Below, in pieces: positions 1 through 7,894 of a stretch of DNA of 64,000 bases. The stretch lies in contig NZ_RBLC01000001.1 of assembly GCF_003634455.1 (NCBI RefSeq), positions 2,064,417 to 2,128,416 on the forward strand, written 5' to 3'. A program made the translations under genes and the position numbers. Below the pieces are notes generated by a model. That model searched no databases and was not told the DNA's origin. It saw only the letters and a program-made list of their open reading frames with translations. The DNA comes from Flavobacterium endophyticum (lineage in GTDB: Bacteria; Bacteroidota; Bacteroidia; Flavobacteriales; Flavobacteriaceae). Within the stretch, counting starts at the first letter, position 1. The number at the start of each line of letters is the position of its first letter.

Positions 1-2055
1 GTTTCTTTTGGAGGCGGAACAGTAATGGGTCTTGGCGTTGCGGGTCTTGCCGTTTTAGGACTGACCGCATTTTTTATCTTCTTTTTCCATTTCTTCATGA
101 ACGGACAGTGGGTTGAAGGACTTTACAATGGAGAAACAAGAACAGCTAACGAATTAATGACTATCCTTTTGGAAACATTGGCAGGATTCTCTCTTGGAGC
201 CGAATCGATTGCTTTGTTTGCACGTGTGGGTGGCGGAATTTATACAAAAGCAGCCGACGTTGGAGCCGATTTAGTTGGAAAAGTAGAAGCTGGTATTCCA
301 GAAGATGATCCACGTAATCCTGCTACAATTGCAGATAACGTTGGAGATAACGTTGGAGACGTTGCAGGTATGGGAGCCGATTTGTTCGGTTCGTATGTAG
401 CAACTGTCTTGGCAGCAATGGTTTTAGGAAATTACGTGATTAAAGATATGGGCGGAAGCATTGCTGATGCTTTCGGAGGAATCGGTCCGATTCTTTTGCC
501 GATGGCAATTGCTGGTGTAGGAATTATCATCTCAATCATCGGAACTATGCTGGTTAAGATCAGCAATAATGATGCAAAAGAAGCCCAAGTTCAAGGAGCG
601 CTAAACGTTGGAAACTGGGTTTCTATCGGTTTGACAGCAGTTGCATGTTATGTTTTGGTGACCTGGATGTTGCCTGCAACAATGAAAATGAAATTTTACG
701 GGGAAGGCTATATGGACATCTCTTCGATGAGAGTTTTTTATGCGACATTGGTCGGATTATTTGTAGGAGCTGTAATTTCTTCTGTTACGGAATACTATAC
801 CGGATTAGGTAAAAAACCAATCTTGGCAATCGTTCAAAAATCAAGTACTGGAGCTGGAACAAATATCATTGCTGGTTTGGCAACAGGTATGATTTCAACC
901 TTCCCGACCGTATTGTTGTTCGCTTCTGCAATTTGGGCCTCTTACGCCTTTGCAGGTTTCTATGGAGTGGCATTGGCAGCTTCTGCGATGATGGCGACAA
1001 CAGCAATGCAGTTAGCAATCGATGCTTTTGGTCCAATTTCAGATAATGCCGGAGGTATTGCCGAAATGAGCGAATTGCCAAAAGAAGTGCGTCAGCGTAC
1101 CGATATTTTAGATTCTGTAGGAAATACGACAGCAGCAACCGGAAAAGGTTTTGCTATTGCTTCTGCAGCCTTGACTTCATTGGCCTTGTTTGCAGCTTAT
1201 GTGACTTTCACAGGCATCGATGGAATTAATATTTTTAAAGCTCCTGTATTAGCGATGCTTTTTGTGGGAGGTATGATTCCTGTAGTATTCTCGGCTTTGG
1301 CGATGAATTCTGTCGGGAAGGCAGCTATGGACATGGTATATGAAGTAAGAAGACAGTTCCGTGAAATTCCTGGAATTATGGAAGGTACAGGAAAACCAGA
1401 ATATGCAAAATGCGTAGACATTTCTACAAAAGCAGCTTTGAGAGAAATGATGCTTCCTGGAATATTGACGATTGGATTTCCAATTGCTATCGTTCTTTTA
1501 GGAAAATTAGTCTATCCAGAAAACAATCAGCTGATTGCAGAAATGCTTGGAGGTTATATGGCAGGAGTTACCGTTTCAGGCGTACTTTGGGCTGTTTTCC
1601 AAAACAATGCTGGAGGTGCTTGGGACAATGCTAAAAAATCTTTTGAAGCAGGCGTTATGATCAATGGAGAAATGACATACAAAGGCTCTGATGCCCACAA
1701 AGCAGCTGTAACGGGTGATACGGTCGGAGATCCATTTAAAGATACTTCTGGACCGTCTATGAACATCTTGATTAAATTGACTTGCCTTATCGGTTTGGTA
1801 ATCGCTCCAATTTTAGGAGGACATGATGCAAAAGCAGTAGTTCAAGAAGTAGAAGCGGTTGAAGTTGTTGTTGAAGCGCCAGCGCCTGAAGTAAAACAAT
1901 CGACTAAAGAAATCAGAATAGAATCAGTAAAAAGTGCAGACGGAAAAGTAAAAGCTACGGTTACGACTGTTACAGATTCTGCTGAATCGGTTGAAGTTTT
2001 TGAAGGAACTGAAGCTGAAGTCAATGCAAAGCTTGAAGCTTTTAAAAAGAAATAA
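1..2055 (+). CDS. hppA: Membrane-bound ion-translocating pyrophosphatase HppA, 5'-truncated by the window
   Basis: Integral membrane pyrophosphatase that couples PPi hydrolysis to ion export across the inner membrane. The frame is open from base 1, so the true start is outside the window; 684 residues are visible. The substrate-site signature GADLVGKVEAGIPEDDPRNP and the DNVGDNVGDVAG repeat lie near residues 89-122, and many hydrophobic segments follow. GNTTAATGKG carries Ala at the position that is Ala in K+-dependent and Lys in K+-independent family members, which suggests a K+-dependent enzyme. Whether it pumps H+, Na+ or both cannot be told from what I can see. After the usual end (GPSMNILIKL, then a last membrane segment) there is a charged tail of about 70 residues rich in Val, Glu and Lys. 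Confidence 0.96.
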   Translation, partial: VSFGGGTVMGLGVAGLAVLGLTAFFIFFFHFFMNGQWVEGLYNGETRTANELMTILLETLAGFSLGAESIALFARVGGGIYTKAADVGADLVGKVEAGIPEDDPRNPATIADNVGDNVGDVAGMGADLFGSYVATVLAAMVLGNYVIKDMGGSIADAFGGIGPILLPMAIAGVGIIISIIGTMLVKISNNDAKEAQVQGALNVGNWVSIGLTAVACYVLVTWMLPATMKMKFYGEGYMDISSMRVFYATLVGLFVGAVISSVTEYYTGLGKKPILAIVQKSSTGAGTNIIAGLATGMISTFPTVLLFASAIWASYAFAGFYGVALAASAMMATTAMQLAIDAFGPISDNAGGIAEMSELPKEVRQRTDILDSVGNTTAATGKGFAIASAALTSLALFAAYVTFTGIDGINIFKAPVLAMLFVGGMIPVVFSALAMNSVGKAAMDMVYEVRRQFREIPGIMEGTGKPEYAKCVDISTKAALREMMLPGILTIGFPIAIVLLGKLVYPENNQLIAEMLGGYMAGVTVSGVLWAVFQNNAGGAWDNAKKSFEAGVMINGEMTYKGSDAHKAAVTGDTVGDPFKDTSGPSMNILIKLTCLIGLVIAPILGGHDAKAVVQEVEAVEVVVEAPAPEVKQSTKEIRIESVKSADGKVKATVTTVTDSAESVEVFEGTEAEVNAKLEAFKKK

Positions 2056-2071
2056 AGTGTTCAGGATACAA

Positions 2072-2102
2072 AAAAGCCTTCCAATTCGGAAGGCTTTTTT
2101 TA
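2072..2102. terminator. Bidirectional intrinsic terminator between hppA and the dNK gene
   Basis: A perfect stem, AAAAAGCCTTCC with GGAAGGCTTTTT around an AATTC loop, has an A-run before and a T-run after it. It can therefore end both hppA on the plus strand and the convergent kinase gene on the minus strand. Confidence 0.9.
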
Positions 2103-2117
2103 TGTTGTCTCGTAAGC

Positions 2118-2732
2118 TTAAAACAATCCGTTGATCTCGGCATTGATTCTGTTAATGATGGCACCTAAATCCTCTGGGTTGTCCACGAAATTGATATTGT
2201 CTACATCAATAATTAAAAGCTTTCCATTCGTGTAGCTTTGGATCCAAGCCTCGTATCTTTCATTCAGACGGCTGAGGTAATCGATAGAAATTGAATTTTC
2301 ATATTCCCTTCCTCTCTTATGGATTTGATTCACCAAATTCGGAATGGAACTTCTCAAGTAAATCAGCAAATCCGGACCTTCAACCAAAGATTCCATCAAT
2401 TCGAAAAGCGATTTATAATTGTTGAAATCACGATTCGTCATCAATCCCATAGCGTGAAGGTTGGGCGCAAAAATATGTGCATCTTCATAAATCGTTCGGT
2501 CTTGGATGATGTTCTTGCCGCTTTCGCGTATCTGGAGCACCTGCCTGAAACGGCTGTTCAAGAAATAAATCTGAAGGTTAAACGACCAACGTTCCATCTG
2601 ATGGTAAAAATCATCCAAGTATGGATTGTCTACGACATCTTCAAAATGCGGTTCCCATTTAAAATGTTTTGCTAACAACCTCGTCAGCGTTGTTTTTCCT
2701 GCCCCGATATTCCCTGCTACTGCTATGTGCAT
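2118..2732 (-). CDS. Deoxynucleoside kinase family protein (dAdo/dGuo kinase type)
   Basis: Cytosolic nucleoside-salvage kinase of the dNK family, 204 residues, the usual length. The P-loop is at the N-terminus (GNIGAGKTT, residues 7-15), and DRTIYEDAHIFA near residue 79 corresponds to the family's DRS/ERS motif. A lid-like basic segment (HKRGREYE) lies near residue 138. Family members phosphorylate deoxyadenosine, deoxyguanosine or deoxycytidine; the substrate cannot be fixed from sequence alone. The ATG overlaps the stop codon of the upstream exported-protein gene by one base (TAATG), so the two are translationally coupled. Confidence 0.9.
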   Translation of the reverse strand: MHIAVAGNIGAGKTTLTRLLAKHFKWEPHFEDVVDNPYLDDFYHQMERWSFNLQIYFLNSRFRQVLQIRESGKNIIQDRTIYEDAHIFAPNLHAMGLMTNRDFNNYKSLFELMESLVEGPDLLIYLRSSIPNLVNQIHKRGREYENSISIDYLSRLNERYEAWIQSYTNGKLLIIDVDNINFVDNPEDLGAIINRINAEINGLF

Positions 2733-3523
2733 TATGGTAATGTAATTTTATATTGACTGATTTCGTTTTCGGTAAAAATAGATAAAATTTGGTCTTTAAA
2801 TGAAAAACGGATAAAGCTTTTTTCATTTAAAGTTATCGGCAATAAGGACTGGTCTTCTAAATTATAGAGAAACAATCCGTTATCGTTTTTGAGTAAAATC
2901 TGCTTTGGCGATACGACCTGCGCTTGGCTGTATTCTGGAACTTGCCCAAGAAAATTGACCTTTCCAAAGAGATTCGACACATATAAATTTTGCTTGGTGT
3001 CTATCCAATAAAAATAATTGTAATCCGATTGGTAAAATTTCAAGTTTTCTTTAAACGGTGGCGTTATGGATTGAAAAGCACTTTTCTGGACATCAAACAA
3101 TCCCAGTTTTTGTGAAAGAATATCATAAACCCACAGTCTGTTTTGAGAAGCCAAGCTCACAGCTTCTGGATTTAAAGGCTGTGAAAGTTCCGAAAAATTG
3201 ATTTTTACAGTTTCATTCAGCTGATTGTCTAATAATACAGCCGTAGTGAACTGTTTGTAAAACAAGACCAACTGTAGCGGATTTTGCAAATCAACTTGAT
3301 GAATTTTTCCTAAAGAGACATTTTTATAAAAGAAAACTTGGGTAGGACTCGTCTTTTTAAATTCGTTTTCATTAATAGAATACAAATTGCCAAAATTATC
3401 CTTACCGATATAGTACCCTTTTCCCCATTTTTCTGCATTAGAAAAAAACGGAATAATACTTGGCTGCTGTGAAAAGCTCAGCACGGGAATCAAGCCCAAG
3501 AGTATAAAAATGAGTTTCTTCAT
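2732..3523 (-). CDS. Exported protein of unknown function, beta-propeller-like
   Basis: A 263-residue protein with a clear N-terminal signal peptide (MKKLIFILLGLIPVLSFS, cleavage near residue 18). The rest is made of repeated short beta-strand patterns with aromatic and Asp/Asn turns (for example NDNGLFLYNLEDQSLLPI), which suggests a small beta-propeller or WD-like fold. I recognise no catalytic motif. It is the first gene of a two-gene unit with the deoxynucleoside kinase, which it overlaps by one base, but the functional link is unknown. Confidence 0.75.
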   Translation of the reverse strand: MKKLIFILLGLIPVLSFSQQPSIIPFFSNAEKWGKGYYIGKDNFGNLYSINENEFKKTSPTQVFFYKNVSLGKIHQVDLQNPLQLVLFYKQFTTAVLLDNQLNETVKINFSELSQPLNPEAVSLASQNRLWVYDILSQKLGLFDVQKSAFQSITPPFKENLKFYQSDYNYFYWIDTKQNLYVSNLFGKVNFLGQVPEYSQAQVVSPKQILLKNDNGLFLYNLEDQSLLPITLNEKSFIRFSFKDQILSIFTENEISQYKITLP

Positions 3524-3628
3524 ATAGGTGCCAATTTACGAATATCCTTTCAGATGCGTGTCTAAATTAAAATATTTAAATGTTGTCTTATCCGCTTATT
3601 TGATGCTAAAAATTATTTAACAAAAGCT

Positions 3629-3662
3629 TTGTAGCAAATATTGTCCAAATCCGTCATATTTG
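3629..3662 (+). promoter_or_regulatory. Bacteroidota-type promoter upstream of the first GLPGLI gene
   Basis: TTG at 3629-3631 and CATATTTG at 3655-3662 (one mismatch to TAnnTTTG) are 23 nt apart and 20 nt upstream of the ATG. They match the house-keeping sigma promoter of this phylum. Confidence 0.45.
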
Positions 3663-3681
3663 TATATTAAATTCTTGATTT

Positions 3682-4602
3682 ATGAAAAGATACCTCTTAT
3701 CCGTAGTTTTTTTAGTTTCAATTTCCAATTTGCAAGCCCAAAAATTGCAAGGAACTTCATCGACAGGTTCACAGACCCAGCAATTTCAAGGCATGGCGGT
3801 TTATGAATCTAAAACAAGTACAGCTGATATGAAGTCAAGGCTGTCGGGTAATAAAGAGATCACGCCAGAAATGCAGAAGTCTATAGAAGAAAGGATGAAA
3901 AAAATGTTGGAAAAGACATTTATTCTCAATTTCGACAAGACTGCATCTATTTATAAAGAAGAAGAAAAGCTGGAAGCACCTGGCCAAAATAATGGAGGAT
4001 TCAGAATGATGTCGTCCATGATGGGCGGCGGCGGTACTTATTATAAAAATGTAAAGGAGAAAACATTTGCTGTTGATAAAGAATTTATGGGAAAGGAATT
4101 TTTAGTAAAAGATTCATTGCCAAAACTAGAGTGGAAATTGGAAGGCGAGACCAAACAAATCGGAGGCTATACCTGCTATAAGGCAACGGCGTTAAAACCC
4201 GTGAGTCAGTCGGATTTTAGGAATTTTAGGCCTAAGAAAGAAGAAGCTAAAAAAGAGAAACCAGCGGAAAAAGAAAAGAAAACTAATTTTATGGATGATT
4301 TCGAAATTCCGAAAGAAATCAACATTACTGCTTGGTATGCTCCAGAAATTCCTGTCAACCAAGGGCCAGAAGGTTATTGGGGACTCCCAGGATTAATTTT
4401 AGAAGTAAGCGATGATAAGACCGTAATTCTTTGTTCAAAAATTGTACTCAATTCTAAAGAAAAAGCAGAAATCAAGGCACCGTCAAAAGGCAAAGTGGTT
4501 ACCCAAAAAGAATACGATGAAATTGTCATAAAAAAAATGGAGGAAATGCGGGAGCAGTTTCAAAAAGGGGGCGGAAGACCAACAATGAGAATCGGAAATT
4601 AG
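3682..4602 (+). CDS. GLPGLI family protein
   Basis: An exported 306-residue Bacteroidota protein of the family named for its GLPGLI motif, here in GYWGLPGLILEVSDD (about residues 232-246). The N-terminus is a signal peptide ending near QAQ (residue 20). A Lys/Glu-rich linker (about residues 180-205) interrupts the middle, and the C-terminus is basic. The biochemical role of the family is unknown; members are often found near outer-membrane receptors, as here. It is clearly paralogous to the gene at 7017: both share the core from FQGxAxYESKT to the GLPGLI block and the C-terminal IRIGN ending. Confidence 0.9.
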   Translation: MKRYLLSVVFLVSISNLQAQKLQGTSSTGSQTQQFQGMAVYESKTSTADMKSRLSGNKEITPEMQKSIEERMKKMLEKTFILNFDKTASIYKEEEKLEAPGQNNGGFRMMSSMMGGGGTYYKNVKEKTFAVDKEFMGKEFLVKDSLPKLEWKLEGETKQIGGYTCYKATALKPVSQSDFRNFRPKKEEAKKEKPAEKEKKTNFMDDFEIPKEINITAWYAPEIPVNQGPEGYWGLPGLILEVSDDKTVILCSKIVLNSKEKAEIKAPSKGKVVTQKEYDEIVIKKMEEMREQFQKGGGRPTMRIGN

Positions 4603-4621
4603 CCTGCAAAACTTCCAAGAA

Positions 4622-5302
4622 TTATAAAATCAATTTATAGCCTTGACTCCGAACATTTATAATCTGAATGTTAGGGTCGAGGCTTAATTTTTTTCTCAAT
4701 TTTGTAATAAAAACATCCATGCTTCGACCGTTGAAGAAATCATCATCGCCCCAGATTTTTTTCAAAACAAGGGAACGGTCTAAGATATCATTTTTGTTCT
4801 CAACCAAAAGATGAAGAAGCGAAGCTTCGCGATGCGTAAGAAAGAGCATGTTTCCAGAATGGTTCAGTGTCTGCTTTGTCAGATTAAAGAGATAGCTGCC
4901 GATTACAATGTCTTCCTCATTCTTTTCAGGCTGAATCCTGCCCAAAAGCGAATGAATCCTGACAATCAATTCTTCCATGCTGAAAGGTTTTTTTAAGTAA
5001 TCATTACCGCCGAGTTGAAATCCGTCCACAACATCTTGCGTTTGCGATTTTGCGGTAAGAAAAACAATCGGCGTTTTTTTGTCCAGCTTGCGAATTTCTT
5101 TCGCTAGCGTAAATCCGTCTTTTTTGGGCATCATGACATCCAAGACCAAAAGTTCCGGTTTTTCTTTAGTATAGGCATCAAAAGCTTCTTCGCCGTTTTT
5201 GCACAAGACAACTTCAAAGTTTCGGGTCTCGAGACTTTCTTTGATGATCTGGGCCAATGCAGGCTCATCTTCTGCCAGAATTATTTTAGTTTTGCTAGAC
5301 AT
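4622..5302 (-). CDS. OmpR/PhoB-family response regulator
   Basis: Cytosolic DNA-binding response regulator, 226 residues. The receiver domain (about residues 5-118) has the acidic pair EDE, phospho-acceptor Asp55 in LLVLDVMMPKKDG, the T/A of FLTAK and Lys105 in YLKKPF. The C-terminal winged helix (about residues 130-225) contains HREASLLHLLVENK and the recognition region SMDVFITKLRKKL. Its start overlaps the end of the sensor kinase gene by 8 bases, so the two form one operon. Its targets are unknown; the flanking envelope genes are natural candidates. Confidence 0.95.
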   Translation of the reverse strand: MSSKTKIILAEDEPALAQIIKESLETRNFEVVLCKNGEEAFDAYTKEKPELLVLDVMMPKKDGFTLAKEIRKLDKKTPIVFLTAKSQTQDVVDGFQLGGNDYLKKPFSMEELIVRIHSLLGRIQPEKNEEDIVIGSYLFNLTKQTLNHSGNMLFLTHREASLLHLLVENKNDILDRSLVLKKIWGDDDFFNGRSMDVFITKLRKKLSLDPNIQIINVRSQGYKLIL

Positions 5303-6893
5303 CGGATAGTTTTATTTTGAATACGGTCAGTTCTTGATTGGGAAGCAATTCTAATGTTCCTCCATGTTTCTCAACAATCTTTTTGGAATAATAGAGCCCG
5401 ATACCGAAACCTTTCACGTCATGAGTATTTCCTTTAGGAATCCTGTAAAACTTGTCGAAAATCTTCTCTTTTTGGCTTTTGTCTATTCCAGAGCCGTTGT
5501 CTTCGACCGTAATTTTCAGATTGTTTTGAACATAGTTCAAGTGAAGATTTATAGTAGTACCGCCATATTTGACAGCATTGTCGATGAGATTCGAAAGAGC
5601 ATTTTCAAAATGGAAAGGATCGATATTTATAATTAGCTGCTCCATGTTGGTATCGAAAGAAATCGTCTTGTCTGGGCTGATCATTTTATGCTTTTCGATA
5701 AGTGTCTTGATGGCAGAAACAATATTTACAGATTCTTTATGAAGCAAAAGCTTGTCCGTATCCAGCGAAGCCGTTTCCAAAAGTTTCTCGACCATCACTT
5801 CTAATTTTTTTAATTGCTGGTTTGAAATATCAAGATAACGCTTCGTCTTTTCGGGATCATTTACGTCATTAAAATTCCGAATGCCTTCAATAGCAGTAGC
5901 GACTGTCGTAATCGGTGTCTTGAATTCATGAGTAATATTGCTGATCAGGTCGTTTTTGATCTCATCTACCTTTTTTTGCTTGTTGATGGTTCTGAGCAAA
6001 TACAAAAGACAGCCGATAATTGAAAGCGAAAGCAGCAACGAAAGAATAATTTCAACCATACTTCGCTTCACGATTAATAGCACCGGATTCGAGAATAATA
6101 ACTTTAATTTCTGATGTTGCGGAAGAAATGTAGAATTAGAAATCGTACTCAAAGCAAGATCACTGTTTTTATCAATCTTATAATTCTGAAATACAGTATC
6201 TGCTTTCAAATGCTGAATTCCATATCGAATAGGAATGCCTTTTCGTGCCAATTCCTTATCTAAAGCATTGCCCACTTTGTCGAACTGTATCGAATCGCGC
6301 GTCAAAGAAACAAGAATCTTGTTGGTGAAATTCTGGATTTTTGAAACACTGTCCATGGCTCGTTTTCCGCTCAAGACTTTTATTTCAGTTTTATGAGGCA
6401 GGCTAACGTCAGTATTTATTTGAAATTGAGTTCCTTTTTTCTTTGAAGATAGTGTTTTCTCACTAGACATACTATCTGGAAAACCTTTTAAGATTCGTTT
6501 GTTCGTCTTTTCAGACGGATTCTTGATCGTAATAAACGTAGTCGTTTTAGGCGATTTGTCTTCAGTAAATGTTCCGACCGCTATTCTTTCTTTTGTCGGG
6601 GCTGCTTTTTTCTTCTCCTTAAAACTATTGATAAACACAGAATCAGAAATAACATTATCCACAAAATGCGGGTCTTTAAAGGTAGCGTTGCCAATAAAAG
6701 TCATGTAATCACTTTTTACATCTTCGGCATAATAATGCTCGACGCTGTTGTCAAACGCAATCTGCACATCATTAATCAGCCGTCGTTTGTTTTCAGCATA
6801 GTTTTTTATATTCCAATAAATCTGCAAACCAATTGTGGCAAGGATAGTTATCGAAATAAAAAATAAAATGTATTTGTAATTCTTTGATTTCAT
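5295..6893 (-). CDS. Sensor histidine kinase with large periplasmic domain
   Basis: Inner-membrane sensor kinase of 532 residues. TM1 spans about residues 7-26, a periplasmic sensor of about 250 residues follows, and TM2 is near 280-300 (EIILSLLLSLSIIGCLLYLL). The HisKA domain carries the phospho-accepting His in SNITHEFKTPITT, and the ATPase domain shows the N box (NALSNLIDNAVKYGG), G1 box (DNGSGID) and G2 box (GFGIGLYYSKK). The periplasmic part is Lys/Ser-rich and resembles no sensor domain I know, so the signal is unknown. It is divergent from the GLPGLI gene at 7017, with a 123 bp gap. Confidence 0.95.
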   Translation of the reverse strand: MKSKNYKYILFFISITILATIGLQIYWNIKNYAENKRRLINDVQIAFDNSVEHYYAEDVKSDYMTFIGNATFKDPHFVDNVISDSVFINSFKEKKKAAPTKERIAVGTFTEDKSPKTTTFITIKNPSEKTNKRILKGFPDSMSSEKTLSSKKKGTQFQINTDVSLPHKTEIKVLSGKRAMDSVSKIQNFTNKILVSLTRDSIQFDKVGNALDKELARKGIPIRYGIQHLKADTVFQNYKIDKNSDLALSTISNSTFLPQHQKLKLLFSNPVLLIVKRSMVEIILSLLLSLSIIGCLLYLLRTINKQKKVDEIKNDLISNITHEFKTPITTVATAIEGIRNFNDVNDPEKTKRYLDISNQQLKKLEVMVEKLLETASLDTDKLLLHKESVNIVSAIKTLIEKHKMISPDKTISFDTNMEQLIINIDPFHFENALSNLIDNAVKYGGTTINLHLNYVQNNLKITVEDNGSGIDKSQKEKIFDKFYRIPKGNTHDVKGFGIGLYYSKKIVEKHGGTLELLPNQELTVFKIKLSDV

Positions 6894-7016
6894 TTTTCAA
6901 AAGTATAAACAAATTCCATTGAAAAAATGCCGTTAACAATCGTTAACGTTGGTTAACTGAAAAAGAGATTTCTTGTCGTTTAATTTGTACCATTACTAAC
7001 ATAAAAAACAAATAAA

Positions 7017-7862
7017 ATGATAAAGTCAACAGTTACATTAGCGTTTATGGTAACGGTGTTTTCGGCAAGTTTAATGAAAGCCCAAGATTTCCAAGGACAG
7101 GCGACTTATGAGTCAAAAACAATAATCAAAGACGATATAAAAATTGATGGCCCGAACATGACTCCAGACATGAAAGCCATGTTTGCAGAAAAAATGAAAA
7201 AAGCTTTTGAAAAAACCTATGTGCTGAATTTTAATAAGACCGAATCTATTTACGAAGAACCTCAAAAGCTAGAAGCTCCAGGTGCGTCTTCAGGAGGAGT
7301 GGTTATCAAAACTGCATCGGCAAGCGATGGAAAAATCTATAAAAATATAAAGAGCAAGATGATGCTTTCTGAAGAAGATTTCTTCGGAAAAGAATTCCTA
7401 ATTACCGATTCGCTGCCTAACTGGAATTGGCAACTGTTGAACGAGACAAAAAAAATAGGCAATTATACCTGCTACAAAGCCGTATCCGTAATTCCTGTTA
7501 CCAAGGAAGATATGGAGGAGTATGAAAAAATGAAAAAGAAAAAAAGCGAGGGCACAACGCAACTATTTACTGTAAGTGAGCCTAAGGAAAGAACAATAAC
7601 CGTTTGGTATACGCCAGAAATTCCGATTAGCCAAGGACCCGGCGAATATTGGGGACTTCCTGGGTTGATCATGGAAGTAAGTGATGCAAGAACTGTAGTA
7701 TTGTGCTCTAAAATCATATTGAATCCAAAGGATAAAATAACGATCAAAGTGCCAAAAAGCGGGAAAAAAGTAACGAAGAAGGAATATGATATACTAATCG
7801 AAAAACAGATGGAACAGATGAAGGATTCCAAAGGAAATATTCAGATCAGGATCGGCAATTAA
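7017..7862 (+). CDS. GLPGLI family protein, second copy
   Basis: A 281-residue exported paralog of the gene at 3682, with a signal peptide ending near LMKAQ (residue 22) and the block GEYWGLPGLIMEVSDA at about residues 211-226. It differs from the first copy in a shorter linker and lacks the MMSSMMGGGG patch. Only 32 nt separate it from the barrel gene downstream, so the two are probably cotranscribed. The upstream 123 bp is shared with the divergent sensor kinase and contains TTAATTTG, a near match to the -7 element. Function unknown. Confidence 0.9.
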   Translation: MIKSTVTLAFMVTVFSASLMKAQDFQGQATYESKTIIKDDIKIDGPNMTPDMKAMFAEKMKKAFEKTYVLNFNKTESIYEEPQKLEAPGASSGGVVIKTASASDGKIYKNIKSKMMLSEEDFFGKEFLITDSLPNWNWQLLNETKKIGNYTCYKAVSVIPVTKEDMEEYEKMKKKKSEGTTQLFTVSEPKERTITVWYTPEIPISQGPGEYWGLPGLIMEVSDARTVVLCSKIILNPKDKITIKVPKSGKKVTKKEYDILIEKQMEQMKDSKGNIQIRIGN

Positions 7863-7894
7863 TTACTAGTTTTACACCCAACAACTTATCTCAA

